Origin: Zychaea mexicana
Taxonomy: Eukaryota; Mucoromycota; Mucoromycetes; Mucorales; Lichtheimiaceae
DNA: 64,000 nucleotides
Assembly (NCBI RefSeq): GCF_025766255.1
Contig: NW_026516840.1
Coordinates: 1 to 64,000 of the forward strand
Reading direction: 5' to 3'
Below the pieces are notes generated by a model. That model did no database searches, was not told where the DNA came from, and worked only from the letters and a program-made list of their open reading frames with translations. The position numbers and the translations under genes are program-made. Positions within the stretch are counted from its first letter, which is position 1, and each line of letters opens with the position of its first letter. Shown piece by piece: positions 1 through 11,973 of the stretch.

Positions 1-321
1 CGGGTGATTTCGTAAAATTGACTTTTGTATTGTATTTAAGATGCCTTTGGGCAACGTTTTTCGATTGTTGTGCTGTTGTTGGAGCTTATCAAGGTCTTTC
101 AATGCGGCTGCAGTAGTAGCTGATTTGTCTAGGGCTTTTTTGGTTTCTTTGCAGAGGTGATATCTGATTCCGTCAATGAAAAAACTGATGATGTTGTCCT
201 TGTCAAATTCAGTTTTTTTAGAAAAATCCAATGAACGTGCGTCATTATCGTTTTTGAGGGTGGCTGCTGTCGATGGTGGTGGTGTTGAAGCTTGCTGCTT
301 GGATTGTCTTGCTTTGGGTGT
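1..321 (-). CDS. Partial hypothetical protein, cut by the left window edge
   Basis: On the minus strand an open frame of exactly 107 codons runs from a good acceptor (pyrimidine-rich stretch then CAG at 323-322) to base 1 without a stop, so the gene continues outside the window. The product is Ser/Thr/Pro/Gln-rich at first (about residues 1-25). A more structured part follows with the string FFIDGIRYHLCKETKKALDK, then a Gln-rich helical stretch. No family was recognised. Upstream exons probably lie within about 370-900, where a second minus-strand open stretch is found, but no donor keeps the frame unambiguously, so I did not join them. Composition and the absence of stops favour coding; function unknown. 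Confidence 0.45.
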
Positions 322-956
322 CTGAAATTGAAAAAGGAAAGTGAGTACTTTTGGACATACCAGATGCTATCAAATTCATGCAAAAACAAACCTTAAAATT
401 TTCAAGATCCGATATCTCGAACCATTTGGGAAAACAAATAAATGCACAAGTCTTTCAAATATGCCGACGCCACAAGCTGCAGCAGCCCCTTTGCAGCGAT
501 CGGTGGCGCTGTCTCCAGTTGTATGCTCTCGCTTTATGCAACAAATCGGTGAAAGGGGTACACTCTTGTAGCAGGCCATGGCGTTTCAATAACTTGCTTA
601 TTTTTGCCACATTGTCGCAGCCAGGGACGTGGATGTGCAACAAATTGTAAGCTTGGTCATAACGTTTTTTGGTTGGTGTTGATGCGTTGACGGCAAAGGG
701 TTTGGTTTGACTGAATACGATGTTGCCCAATGTTGCGGTCATCAGAGTGAGTGAAAAACGGGACGTGTTTGGTTCAATGGAAGATAATGACAAGGATGTA
801 TGAAATATGTAGAAGGGAGAGCTGTGTAAATGAAGAGAGGACGAAGTTTGACAGTTGTATACGTGTTTAAGTGACGCCAAAAGGTCAGAGAACATATCGT
901 GACGCGTCGGGATCGCAGCATATCAATTGGTTCTTCGAGCGATTGCGCGATCAATG
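322..956 (-). other. Likely 5' part of the left-edge gene; exon structure unresolved
   Basis: A minus-strand open stretch at 455-750 beginning near an ATG reads like protein (for example KISKLLKRHGLLQEC), but the frame ends at a stop at 455. A second frame (376-579) ends in a candidate donor (AAG then GTTTGT), which does not join in frame to the 1-321 exon. Either an intron was missed or the copy is damaged. Confidence 0.25.
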
Positions 957-2965
957 ACAACTTCAATTGGTTTATGCCCGTGCATGATGTGTCTGTTCCT
1001 TACAAGAAGAGCATCGTCTTATCATACCTGAGCACATATTGAAGACTCTTTAGGCCATCGGAGAATACTCGAGCTTAATTATGTAAATGAATTAATATTC
1101 TGCTGTTTGGTGCTTTGAAAATATTTTCGTCGTTATAATAATATTTGAAGCATTGTTTGGCAATAATAAAGCGCGTTGATGTTGTTCAAAACAAGTCTAT
1201 AACCGTCTTCATATAAATATATATGCTATCGTACAAGCCGACTCTATTCTAAAGAAACGATGAGCACACATAGAGATAGTACAGGGATCTGGCCATCCAA
1301 GCAGGTACGTGTATGATAAAGTAAGCCCAGACAGTTATACAAAGGCGGTTTAGAGAAGTTTTCAATAGTCGTTCTTCTATCCATAAAGTAACCGGTTTTC
1401 TACCTGCGAAATTCAAGTACTTTGAAGAGAACACGTTTGCGCTATTTTATACTCAGGAAACAGTATCTGGAGTGACGTTCACAGTCAAGGATCCATGTTG
1501 GTGATTAATTACCCGTGATAATTTCACAAAAGCATGCATCACATCATACGTTACTTCTATTCTCGCACTAGAAAACACGACTTATTTACAGAAGATGACC
1601 TTTATATGATATCGTAGAGTAATGAACTTATATAGAGATTTGGCTAAAAAATTCTCACCAGTACTACTGACTGATCACAAGTTACAAATGTGTGTGTGAA
1701 GTTAAGAGTAAAGAAAATTGGCTTCCGACTACGCGGTGGATGATCGAACGGATTAATGTTCGATGTAAAAACTGTCTAGGAATTAAGAATGTTGTAATCT
1801 TTAAAAGATCGACTGCGGTGTACTCATGGTGAAGAAGAACGTACGGAGAAGAAGGGGATTGTTGGATGGTGTATAGAGTTGAAATCATGCGCTGAGCATG
1901 TTCCAGTAAACGGCGGGCACGATGTTCTTGCGATTGTGTGATGGGATGCAAGTTTGCTTGGACGCAGGCACTGTGTGTGGGAGGAGGTGATGGGGAGGTT
2001 GTTTGGACAGCCTTGCTGATAGTCCGTGGTGATGGCTGTGGTGATGGTGGAGTAGATTGAGGTTGAGACGGAATGTTGTTGGCGGAAGCGGTGGCTCCCG
2101 CAGTGTGATAACAACTGGAGGTGTCCGTCTAATACGGATGAAAAAGTGTATTACTCAGGTGTAATATTGGCGACGTCAGTTGTTGGACGTGTCAAACCTG
2201 CGAAAAAAAGAGGTACAGAATCACTGCGTTCGTCTTGGTGGACCAACAATTGCAAGTCGCTCCAGGACAAAGTAGGTTAAGAGTGCTTTTTGATGTAGTA
2301 AGGGTCGTTGCGTAGGCGTAAGGTTTTGCAAAGGTGTTTTTTTGAGGAATTACTGGCACGCTAAGAAAACAATTAAATTATGAGAGTTATGCAAAGAAAT
2401 AGCGATTTACAAGTGGGTTTTTGAAGTTAACACTTTTTTTAGAAGGTCAAATGTGGTCCTATGTAAAGAAAGTTAAAGATGGGTTTCTAACAAGTAGATA
2501 ATGGCAAATAATCCTTTACCACTGGGTAATTAGTGTTCTTATGTCTGCTAAAGTGTGTTTTTCGGAAACATTGCAGAGTGAGAAAGAGGAAGAAAACAGA
2601 TGGAAGATAAAACCAGTAGGAAGTCGATCTTAATAGATATTTTATTGAACGGTTTTGCATTATTTTTATGATGATTGGAGGATTGAGCGAAATAGATAGA
2701 AACGACAAGGTTCTTGAGTGAGAGAATAATTACACGAACGGGGCACTATTAGAGCTGTAAATTGAATTGGTTGAAACAACGATAAGTACGCATAAAGTGA
2801 AAATATGTTGATGGGACTAGCTAGTGTAGTTATGGTTACGTATCAGTTTCCTGTAATTTTGATTGGAAGAAGTTCAGCGAGAAACGGAACCACAAGGGTA
2901 AATGATGAGTGAATAACGACATACATGTGCCAGCGTTTGATATTATGATAGAAAGGGAAACGAAA
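957..2965. repeat. 2-kb segmental duplication, copy 1
   Basis: This segment matches 17601-19627 in direct orientation at roughly 98 percent by eye. Shared blocks run from ACAACTTCAATTGGTTTATG at 957 to the end GATAGAAAGGGAAACGAAA. Differences are scattered substitutions and small indels; copy 2 has about 19 extra bases near 18150. No terminal inverted repeats or target duplications are visible at either end, so a segmental duplication fits better than a transposon. It carries a copy of an unrecognised gene fragment on the minus strand. Copy 1 has a stop (TAA near 2280) where copy 2 has a Gln codon, and a frame change near the 3' end of the long exon. Confidence 0.85.
1682..2362 (-). pseudogene. 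Unrecognised gene fragment inside duplication copy 1 (damaged)
   Basis: Two exon-like blocks are visible. The upstream block (about 2215-2358) reads like protein (KHLCKTLRLRNDPYYIKKH, WSDLQLLVHQDE) but has a TAA near 2280. The downstream block starts after an acceptor near 2128 and has a Ser/Pro-rich part followed by a helical part (QEHRARRLLEHAQRMISTLY). The better preserved counterpart is at 18305-19022. No family was recognised. The boundaries are inferred from splice-like sites and from conservation between the two copies. Confidence 0.35.
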
Positions 2966-3173
2966 TATTTGGGCCCTAGTAATATTCCTGGGGAAGAACC
3001 CAATGTTTTTTTTAAGAATAAAAGACTTGATAAGCTATTTGGGAGCAGCTTGAAATAAAATACGTTTATTGTTGAGTGTTATCGATGACGGTAAAAGTAT
3101 ATAGTGGTATACATAACAAGATATAAAGATATAAATATAATATGATATGTATATAGTTCTAAGGGTGTGTAGC

Positions 3174-6100
3174 TTAGTCTTTAGGATTCTGTAATACATG
3201 TTTTTTACGGCGCGCTCGTTTCTTGGGGATTTGTACATTAGCTGTAAACAGTGGTTGTGATGGTGTAGACAATGGTGATGGCGCCAGAGCAATTCTTCTA
3301 GGACAATTGCGACTAAAACCTAATGGTGATGCACCGAGAGAGTTTGGTGTTGATGATGAGATAGTTGTTGCTACTGCTGACGGGTCAGCTACTGCTATTG
3401 ATGATGGTAACGAGTTTTGCAGATCTTCTTGTACTATGGATTGGAGGGCAAATGGAGGTGGTGACGGTGTGCTAGCAGGTAATGTGGAATATCCTCTGCT
3501 TGGTGACATCAATTCTGCGTTCATCGTTTCACAAATGCCATCGCTAATTGCTTTGCTAGCGCGTGTCAATCGTCTCTCATTCCATCGCTCGTAATGCATT
3601 TTTAGATGATCTGATGTCTTGTAAAATACTGTTACTCCATCTACCGGCTTGGATGTGGATGCGTTCCAAAGCTTTGCCAATCTGGTCCAGTCTGATGCGC
3701 CAATAGTTCTTTGAGCTTGTAACAGTGTCGGCCCAGATACTTACAATCGGGAACGTGAATGGGTAGACAGTGTGGATCAATGAATAAGGTGAGACTCGGA
3801 TATATCAAAGGATAAAACGATAGGGATCCATATAACTCAGGATCCCGTCTTTATATATACGTCGAGTAATAGGGGGCTAGCTATCGTCTAAGTATTGATC
3901 TACATCATAACTTCTATCTAGAATATCCACGCCTATTACTCCATATTCAACCATGCGGTTGACCGCAAGTCATCCTATCGTCTGAACCATGCGTTGTCGA
4001 TCGTCAACCATGCAGGTTGGATATCGTCGTAACGGTATGCACCGTTACAGAGCTGGTCCATGGATGATTTCTTAAAACTTTTCGAATTCCTGCTTCGTGT
4101 GGACAGGGGTAACAGCATACTTTGTTCCTTGTTTTTGGGCAAGAAAGATGTAGCACTTATTCAAAGGATTGGCCGTAGAACCAGGCGGTAAGAAGATGTT
4201 GATACTCATGTTGAGAGAGTATGGCCGAGGTTTGAGCGTATTCATTTGGTCGCGATGCTCTTCGTTGTTTCGTTCTTCTGCTGAAGACATGTCTATCCCA
4301 AGTGTGCGAGCAACGTCAGGTGCAAATACTGCAATACCAAATGTCTCGCTGCACTCTTTCAGGTTCAAACCTTGGACATGGGCACCCGCTTGCTCCTCAA
4401 TAGCACCACCAGTGCCGAAAATCCCAAGCTTCATCCGTAGGTATACCAATGCTTCAATCAACCATGGATCATAATGTCCCTTGTACTGACGTAAATATCG
4501 ATTCATAGTGCCGACCTGCTATATAAGGTATCTCAATATCAAAACTAATTGATTTCAGTGGATATCACCTCTTACCTTCAAGTTATGACGAAGTCGATAC
4601 TCAGCAAGAAAGCAATCAGCCAAATGTGGTCCGACACCGCTAGAACCAATAGCACGGATAATGTTTTGATGGACTCCACCCTCTAGAGAGTTTGTTCCAC
4701 GGGCACACCGATAAAGGGGAAGGTTTGCTTTTTTGTCGTATCCAATTTTATAGTACAGCGGCATATTGGGATGATCAGAAACTTGGCCTTCATATATTGC
4801 CTTGAGCATGTTTTGGGCTTGACGGTGGGCATCATTATCAAACAATTTCCTTCCAGTTCTGGTGCAAATTAGGTTACTGTATGTATTCAGCAAAAAGTTT
4901 TTGGACTTTAGGACCGAGCTCGTGTGGTGGTGGGACGATACGTTTCACTCTTCGCATAACCCAAGATGGATTCGTGTTCAGCATGTATTCCCATGTAATG
5001 TTTTTAGTCGCTAGATATTGCTCCACTTTTTGCCGATCTTCTTGGTGCACAACAAAGATAGCGTTGCGTAGTTGCCGGGAGAATTCTTTTGCGAGAACGT
5101 GCCGTTTGGGTATCTTAATAAGCGCCATGAAGTGATAGATGTCTTTTAGGATTCTCGAATATACTGGTTGCTGCTGGGTATCCTGCGCATAAATATTTGT
5201 GAAGTTGAAGCTTGAAGAGTCGGAACATGGTATATTCGATGTGCTTTGTTCATTGGAGTTGTCATTGGGTTCGTGTGATGTTGACGTCGAACAAGAAGAT
5301 GTTGACTCCTGATCACTATCGTCTGGTATACTGTCGGTTATATGAGGTGTATCGTGCATATCGTCAGGTATGTTGGCTTGTGATCGGTTGTTGCCTTGAT
5401 GCGGTGGTTGCTCTCTCCATAAACATAGCGACTTTTTTTTTTGAGTGTGCGAGTCAAGAATTGCGCCAGGAACACAAACGTGATTGATCGATAAATATGC
5501 CATGTTGTCGTCGAATGTTATCTAGTAATTCATGAAGAGAAGCACATGTTGTTAATGAATCATACATTTCTTCCAAAGAATATTACGTAAATCGTAAAGT
5601 ACCTGCTGCTCATTGTGTAATATCTCGCCATATGCAATTGGAAATGAACATTGAAGACGGGAATAAATAGCAACGTACCCACCATGCGGAGGAGGATTTA
5701 GTACAGTTTTACCCAGTGTACGAAAACACACAAGCTTTGTATATATCGCCAACGACGCCCACGCGTCCAGCGCTGCATAATACACTTGATTCTCGGAAAG
5801 ATCTTGTAATTCTCAGTTGCTGTCTCTATCATTTTTTTCGATCCTACCCCCAAGTACTTCTTCAGCAATTGTAGATAGTCCTACATTTCCATTTTCAATG
5901 AAGCCTCGTCTACGAGAGAACTTGCCGAGCTCCAACCCCGTGCCTTCATGATAGTCTAGTCCGTAGTCGCGCTTTAGTTTTTTAAAGTCACCACTAACAT
6001 TACGGCCAGCTTTTAGGACCTTGGACGACTTTAGAAGAGTTTCGATAGAAGGAGGAATATTATTATACTGGTGGATTGGCAGGATAAAGACGTAGCTCTA

Positions 6101-7819
6101 AACCACAAGTTATTTTGTTAGTGTGAAGCTGTAACTTGCCAAAACGATAGTGTAACAGAACATAGCCAATACCTTGTATGCTAACTGTAATATTGCCACT
6201 TTGCCAGGGGAAGCATGTCGACTGAAGTTCCATTCGCAACCCAAGCCAATTACAATCGTTTGTGGATCAATATCACACAAGATGGTGTTCGTATTTTTTC
6301 TTCAGCTTCGGTTTCATTGCGTATGTAGTGCGTAGTAATAAAGGTTGGCAGGTGTAATATGTGATTGTTGCGGGTAGATTCAGTTAAAGTCAAACTGTTC
6401 ATCTTGGGACCGTTCTTCAATGAGCTGATATTATCAAGTAGGAACGCCTTGTTTCCCCGGACGTTGTCAGTAAAAAATAGCTGCGGTGGTTTATACCCGT
6501 ACATGTCGTATGTTTTCATCATTTCCTGAAAAGGCGTCTGTAAATGCGATAATGACTTGGTGGGGACTAGCAATTGCATTCGTGTCTCCTCATACTCGTT
6601 ACATATAGTATATAGAGCGCCAAAAGTCGGTGCGTCACCCATTTTTGCAACTTTCTTCAGAAACTTGAATGTGTGGTCTCCCTTGAGTATCTCTCCATCG
6701 ATAGTAACCATCTGCTTGTCCATAATTGGCCGAAGAACATCCATGATAGCATTGTATATGAGTCGAAAATATGGTATAGAAGGGACGTATCCAGCGTATC
6801 CTTGAGAATCCTTGAATGTCGAGAACTCAGGGTAGCTTCTGATGCGATTTTCGGTCTCCTTGTAGGTTGGGTTCGTTCGACGATGTATTTGATATAGGGT
6901 GTATATGATATGCAGTCGGATATGGCGTTTGAGGTGCAGCTCCTGTAGCATATCTTGAAAGTTTGCAACTCCCATACCGTGCTGCATACATGGTCGTAAA
7001 ATGTCAATGAGATCCTTAAAGATAGCACACCGATAGGAAAAAATGGCGGGAGATTCTGCTGCTAGTTCGTCGGGCAGCTGTTTCAAGATTTTTTCATCGT
7101 GTGCACCCTATGAGGCATGACAGGTTTTGCATTCATATCGTCTTGACATAATATAAAAGCATCTTTCAAACACATAAATGAGGGAACCATAGAAATACAC
7201 GAGGAAAGTACAATAGCTTGGGATTTAATATACTTTCGTCTCGTAATGCAAAATAAGGCGACTTTGGCTCAATCCAAAAAGTTCCATTCTTGTATTCCCT
7301 TGGATAACCACCATCTTTGGTCTTGATACGATCTTGGATACTTAAGAAATACTGGGCGAGCACTCCGAAACTTTTTTCTTTGTATCCCCTGTCGTCATCA
7401 TTGAGTGTTTGTGCTTCGTCAGGGATGGGATCTTCCTCGTTTTCCACGCCAGTATCATAATTAGTATGATTTTCTTCCTCTAATTCGTCGATCAAGTCCT
7501 TTAAAGTATAGTTATCGTCATCCACACGAGCCTATATAATCGATACAATAAGTATATATATGTGGTGGCCCTTTCCGGATACAACCTGTTGGGAGGAAAC
7601 TTCACAGCTTGGTTGCTCATTGATATCGGGTGGTGAGGCTGTGGCCTCAGCGCTTGTTGTGTCCTGTTGTTCTGAAGAAAGGTAGCGCGAAGGAACGTAT
7701 TGCATCAAGCTCGTCTGACCGCGAGCGCGAGCCGAGGAGGATTTCTGCTTTTTATTTTTGCTACCTAGAGGTCTACCGCGACGACGTTTTCCATCTGACC
7801 GAGAAGTAGAATCATTCAT
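3174..7819 (-). pseudogene. DDE-type transposase with internal 3'-5' exonuclease domain, decayed
   Basis: Read on the minus strand, in order: an AT-hook (RRRGRPLGSKNKKQ) and acidic region (7819-7166, intron 7585-7532); a zinc-ribbon-like ECKTCHA; a transposase core with DGE...GDHTFK (near 6677-6699) and FFTDN (6466-6468); an exonuclease with Exo I (PGKVAILQLAY, near 6200), Exo II (GDFKKLKRDYG) and Exo III (YYAALDAWASL, near 5780); a helical region; RGTNSLEGG (Glu codon 4681-4683), the candidate third acidic residue; and a C-terminal part ending at 3174. Inferred introns include 6172-6098, 5602-5522 and 4575-4519. Damage: in-frame TAG at 7108-7110, a one-base shift in an A-run near 6293, the Exo I Asp changed to Gly (GGT at 6233-6235), TGA at 5813-5815, a duplicated 4-mer (GTATGTAT, 4879-4886), TAA at 4072-4074 and a solo LTR insertion. 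From memory, similar uncharacterised proteins occur in fungi. Transposase identity is inferred from motifs. Confidence 0.7.
3718..4049. mobile_element. Solo LTR of a retrotransposon, 5-bp target duplication GAGCT
   Basis: The element starts TGTAACAGTG and ends CACCGTTACA, giving TG...CA termini with near-perfect short inverted ends. It is flanked by GAGCT at 3713-3717 and GAGCT at 4050-4054. A TATA-like run (minus strand TATATATAAAG near 3850) and AACCATGC-type internal repeats fit an LTR. Removing the 332 bp plus one GAGCT rejoins the transposase reading frame on both sides, which strongly supports insertion into that gene. No gag or pol sequence is present, so it is a recombination remnant. 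The superfamily cannot be told from an LTR alone. Confidence 0.85.
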
Positions 7820-8881
7820 TATTTGTCAAATACGTTATGGAGGAGGTGATAGAGTGGGAAAAAAATACAAGACGAAAGACCAGTGTAAAAGTGCAATGGT
7901 TGACAGGAACAATCAAAACGCCAACTGATATACCCACACACAAGCGCTACACAGCCGTTAACTTGTTATCTCATTGGCTACCCTCACACTTTGCACCCAG
8001 AGAGCAGTTGCTTAACTTTTAATATCATTGGATGAGAGTCCACCCCAGTAGCTTTAACCCCGCCAAAAAAATAGACTATAAAATAACGCGCAATGTTTGG
8101 GTACTGTGTATCTTTAACTCTTCCATTGCACAAAAATCAGAAAGGAGCGTGTGTTTTTTGTGTGTTCCAAAATCAAAGAAGCATTTACATTGCCGAAGAA
8201 GACAAATCGATTATACAATTCGAGGATTAATCCTGAATATACATATGTTGTTTTATTCGAACAGAGAACTGAGGCAATTGCTTTTTTGACTGGAACCCAA
8301 AAACGCTATTTCTTTCTTTTTTTGGTCCTGGGAGAATTCGATCCTTCCTTTTTTTTTTTTTCCTTTGGGTGAGATGGAAAGAAAAGGAAGAACACCCTTG
8401 ATCTTTGGCCAGTGATGAAAATACGCAAAAGTCGAAGTTTTTTTATAAACAGTGTGACTTGAAATATATAGTTTTCAATCAGAGGTGCGAAATGGATACA
8501 ATTCTTTTTCGAGTCAAGGGGTGATGCTTTCTTTGCGTTTCCATATATTATACTCAAAAACAGAAAAAAGATGCGATCGAACAATAATGCTTCAAATGAT
8601 GACTCATAAAGGCGAATGTGATGTAAGGTTTTACGTTCCTTGCAAATGTACTCATTCAAGAGATATCGTCTGATGGAGTTTTTTTTTCTACTATTGTAAG
8701 GTGTCTTCTTTATATGTAAAATGACTTTTATGTTAGCAAGTGCCGTGTGTGTGTGTGTGTGCGTGTGTGTGAGTGTATTTATAGATGTGTGTGCAAGTAC
8801 TGAGTGCAAAGTTAGAGTGAAAGGGTTTGGGGGATAGAGGTAATGGAGAGACATGTACAGCGTAATAAAGAAAAGATTACG
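7820..8881. other. Intergenic between transposon relic and ADA3
   Basis: About 1.06 kb with no convincing coding frame. It contains homopolymer T runs (for example near 8349-8361) and a (GT)n microsatellite at 8744-8770. The part nearest 7819 may hold the transposon's end, but no terminal repeat matching the other side was found. Confidence 0.5.
8744..8770. repeat. (GT)n microsatellite
   Basis: A GT dinucleotide run interrupted once by GC, lying downstream of the ADA3 stop codon. Confidence 0.9.
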
Positions 8882-11716
8882 TTATTGTTCTGTTTTTGTA
8901 CACAACGTTTCAACTTCTGGCTTTATCTCGTCATCGTCGTAAATGGATTTGGTGGGCAGAACGAGGTTCTTTTCATCAAAGATAGCTCCAAGTTCAGTAA
9001 TACACATGGTGCGTTTTTCCATGGCTGCGATCGTGTGTTCAGATAATGCAGCTTTGGGTGCGGATCCAGACTTGCGTTTTTTGACTTTTTGCACACGCTG
9101 TATACAATAATACGTGAGAGAATATATGGGAAAAGAAAGGGAAGGTGAATAAACGAGTGGTCAACTCAATAATGCTAGATAGGCACTTACAAATCGCTTC
9201 ATGTAACTTTGTTCCACTTGCATGTCTAATACATCCAGTACTTGGCGGTATTGATCGTATTGTAATTGGGTATCTACAACTTGCAGCAGCCGTGCTTTGC
9301 GAAACTCGTTCACCTTAATTTGCTCTTGAAGCTCCTTCCCCAGTTTCCGAAGCTGCGCTGAAATCTCATCGTCTTCCCTTGCATTCCAATCCATCTAGAT
9401 AATGCATACGTCCATAGATAAGAAAGAAAACAGTTAGGAAACAAACGCACTTGTAAATCTCTTTTTTGAAAACTGTGAATCCTCACTGCCCCGATGCAAT
9501 CATATTATTTTACCTCGTCATCCTCATCATCGACATGATTGCCATTACTACTACCATTACCGCTACGTAGCAATCCAACATATTGCAACTCGCGCTTAAG
9601 CCGTTCTTCCAGCCCAATAATTTCATCATCATCATCCTCATGCATTGCCAGTTCCGTATCAACACACTCGACTTCTGTAATCACTTTGTCGTCCTCTTCA
9701 TCGTCTGTTGTTGTCATTGTGGATGTTGCTGCCGTTGTTATGCTGCTATTGGTTGAATCCATCGACAGTTTTCGGGAAAGATTGCTCTCGCTATTACTAT
9801 CGTCATCGTCATTGTCGTCCTCTCCTTCTGATAGGATGGCATCCAGATCCATCGGTTCAGGAATCAAACTGCTCATTAATCGTCCTAGTAGAGTATTGCC
9901 TGCTGTATCGTTCAATGTATTTGTTGCTGCGTGGTCATTACTGTTGTTATTATTGGCATTGAAATCATCAGTGATAGTATTTGTGTGTGCTGTTGTGTTA
10001 AAAAAAGGATTTGGGTATCGAGATCGACGCGTCGACGACGAATATGTAGAAGGAGGGGCAGTTGTTGTTGATGTTGTGGTGTTGGAGATAGAATTAGACA
10101 TTGACGTGTCATCGTAAAGTAATATCCGTTCTTCTTCTGCCCATTTGTCGAGATAAAACTGGCCGAGTGATGGTATCTCATATGGCGTGACAGAATCTGT
10201 TGGCTATGTATACAACATGATGCCGCAAGGTTAAGAGAACAGTTGCAGCGACCACTTATCTCTCCTTTATCCACTTCCTCGTCCGGGAAAATGTTACCTT
10301 TTCCATCAAATACTCTCGGTCTTCCTCGGTGAAAGGTCGAAAGTACGGCTCCATGGCAGTCCAAAATGTCGTAATAGGTACTTGATTGTTTGGCTTTACG
10401 CGAATATAATCCAGATCGTCATCCATTGTTGCTGCATTCTTTTGCTTTTTCGGGTGATGATGATGATGATTATTATGATGATCGTTGAAATGGTTTAGTT
10501 TTTGTTGTTGCTGTTGTTGTTGATGTTGCTGCCGTCGTTTGCCATTATGTACAGCATGATCGCTGCCAGTACTTTTCTTCTTTCGAATTTCCTAAATGAT
10601 ATTGTGTATGAATGGATCTGCTGCATAGATGCATAAATGCGTGCACGCGCGTAATTGTAAAGTAAAACATCTGCATTATTTCTTTATGTTACCTGTTGAT
10701 AATTGGAGAGTTTGACATTTTCATCTATCGAGGGAGAACCGCTTTTCTGTTTAATAGGAGAGTCGTCTAGAGCCGGCAACACTTGACAAAAGAGAAGGTT
10801 CAAATTTTAAAGACGTTCTCTCGTAAGATATTGACCCCTCCTCTTCCCCACTCTTCTTTGCCCAAAAAAATAAATTGTCTATGACAGTACCTTGCTCGTC
10901 ATCTGTATCATCTCGTCGTCTTCGTTTTTTTAACGCTTCCAGTGCACTGTATATGTATCTAATATGTTAGATATCTGTACCAACCGTTCATTGTGCCAAG
11001 AAAAAAAAGCGCACTCACGCTTGACGTTCCAATTGGTTTTTAGAAACTCTCGATATATTGGTGCGAAAACTGTTATTCTCTTGAGAGTCGTCTATAAAAA
11101 GCAGTTAAAGTTATTTATATAAATCTCGTAACGAATTGAGACAGCCAGCTTGAAACATTGGGTGTTCCAACTTCAATCATAACTTTTTTTTCTTTCTTTC
11201 TTTTACCTGTTACAAGGGATGCACGCTCTTGTTTGCGCATTCTTTCCATGACAACATTCATATTTTTGCCTCCTGTAATTCGTTTGGACGGTTGTTCTAT
11301 ACAACAAGGGAAATGAAAACATCAAACAAAAGGAAGAAGCAGCAAAAGGGTAAATAAAAGAATATTATAAAGTCAAGACAACAACAACAGTTATGCTGTT
11401 TTGTATGTGTATATATCGAACACATGAATATATGTATAAATAGCAGTAATATGTAGAGACCTTTCTCGTGGTGAACTTTAACATTGTCGAGTAAATGAGC
11501 GAGATCTCGTTGTAAACGTTGAGCACGCGTCTCGGGCTCGTTGACCATATTCTCGAGGTCTTGCTTAATGTTAAAAAGATCGAGTGGTTCTGGAATGTCT
11601 CGAAGTGGCGAGGAGGTCAGATTGGTGGGAGGATTGATATATTTATGGTATTGAGGCAATGTCGTGGACAAGTGTGTAGGCGGGCGATATCTTCGTTCTG
11701 TGCTACTGCCGTTCAT
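8882..11716 (-). CDS. ADA3: Ada3/Ngg1, SAGA and ADA histone acetyltransferase complex subunit
   Basis: Nine exons on the minus strand: 11716-11461, 11296-11207, 11091-11019, 10946-10891, 10781-10693, 10591-10298, 10203-9514, 9394-9191, 9097-8882. They sum to 1968 nt (655 aa plus stop), and all introns are GT-AG. Ada3 is a nuclear adaptor that links the Gcn5 acetyltransferase to Ada2 and activators. The family signature is seen in two places. In the middle, FWTAMEPYFRPFTEEDREYL is followed across an intron by TPYEIPSLGQFYLDKWAEEE. At the C terminus, DWNAREDDEISAQLRKLGKE leads into a helical segment ending SYMKRF. Low-complexity parts include a poly-Gln and poly-His stretch before the first block and long Ser/Thr/Asp-rich acidic runs in exon 7. 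The start is the first ATG of an open exon beginning MNGSSTERRYRPP. The gene is divergent from CGR1. Confidence 0.92.
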
Positions 11717-11973
11717 GATTGTCTCATTTGACGAAAGAGAGGGTTACTCGAAGTAAAAAAAGAGTGGAGAAGAAGTCGTGGAAAACTTCCAGGAACTCGA
11801 AACAAGAGAAAACGAGAGGCAAAGAACCGTGCGTTGCGAATGGCGACGAGGTTCCAAGTAGTAGTATAGTAAGCATGAGACTCCGAAACATTACTTGATA
11901 TGCACCGGAGAAGCCACCACCTTTTTATATTTTTACACTTTACCTTTCTTTCTTTCTATTTCGTCAACACATA
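11717..11973. promoter_or_regulatory. Shared divergent promoter of ADA3 and CGR1
   Basis: Only 257 bp separate the two start codons, which face away from each other, so both promoters must lie here or overlap. The stretch has purine-rich runs near the ADA3 side and a pyrimidine-rich run just before the CGR1 ATG. A GCGACGAG near 11840 is one base from the PAC element known in ribosome biogenesis promoters; this is suggestive only. Confidence 0.5.

Noticed and set aside
957..2965. Duplicated 2-kb segment as a transposon
   Set aside because: No inverted termini, target duplication or transposase; only two copies seen, so segmental duplication is the simpler reading.
9539..10117. 192-codon Ser/Leu/Val-rich frame on the plus strand
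   Set aside because: It is the antisense shadow of the Ser/Asp/Thr-rich exon 7 of ADA3; simple codon repeats keep the opposite strand open.
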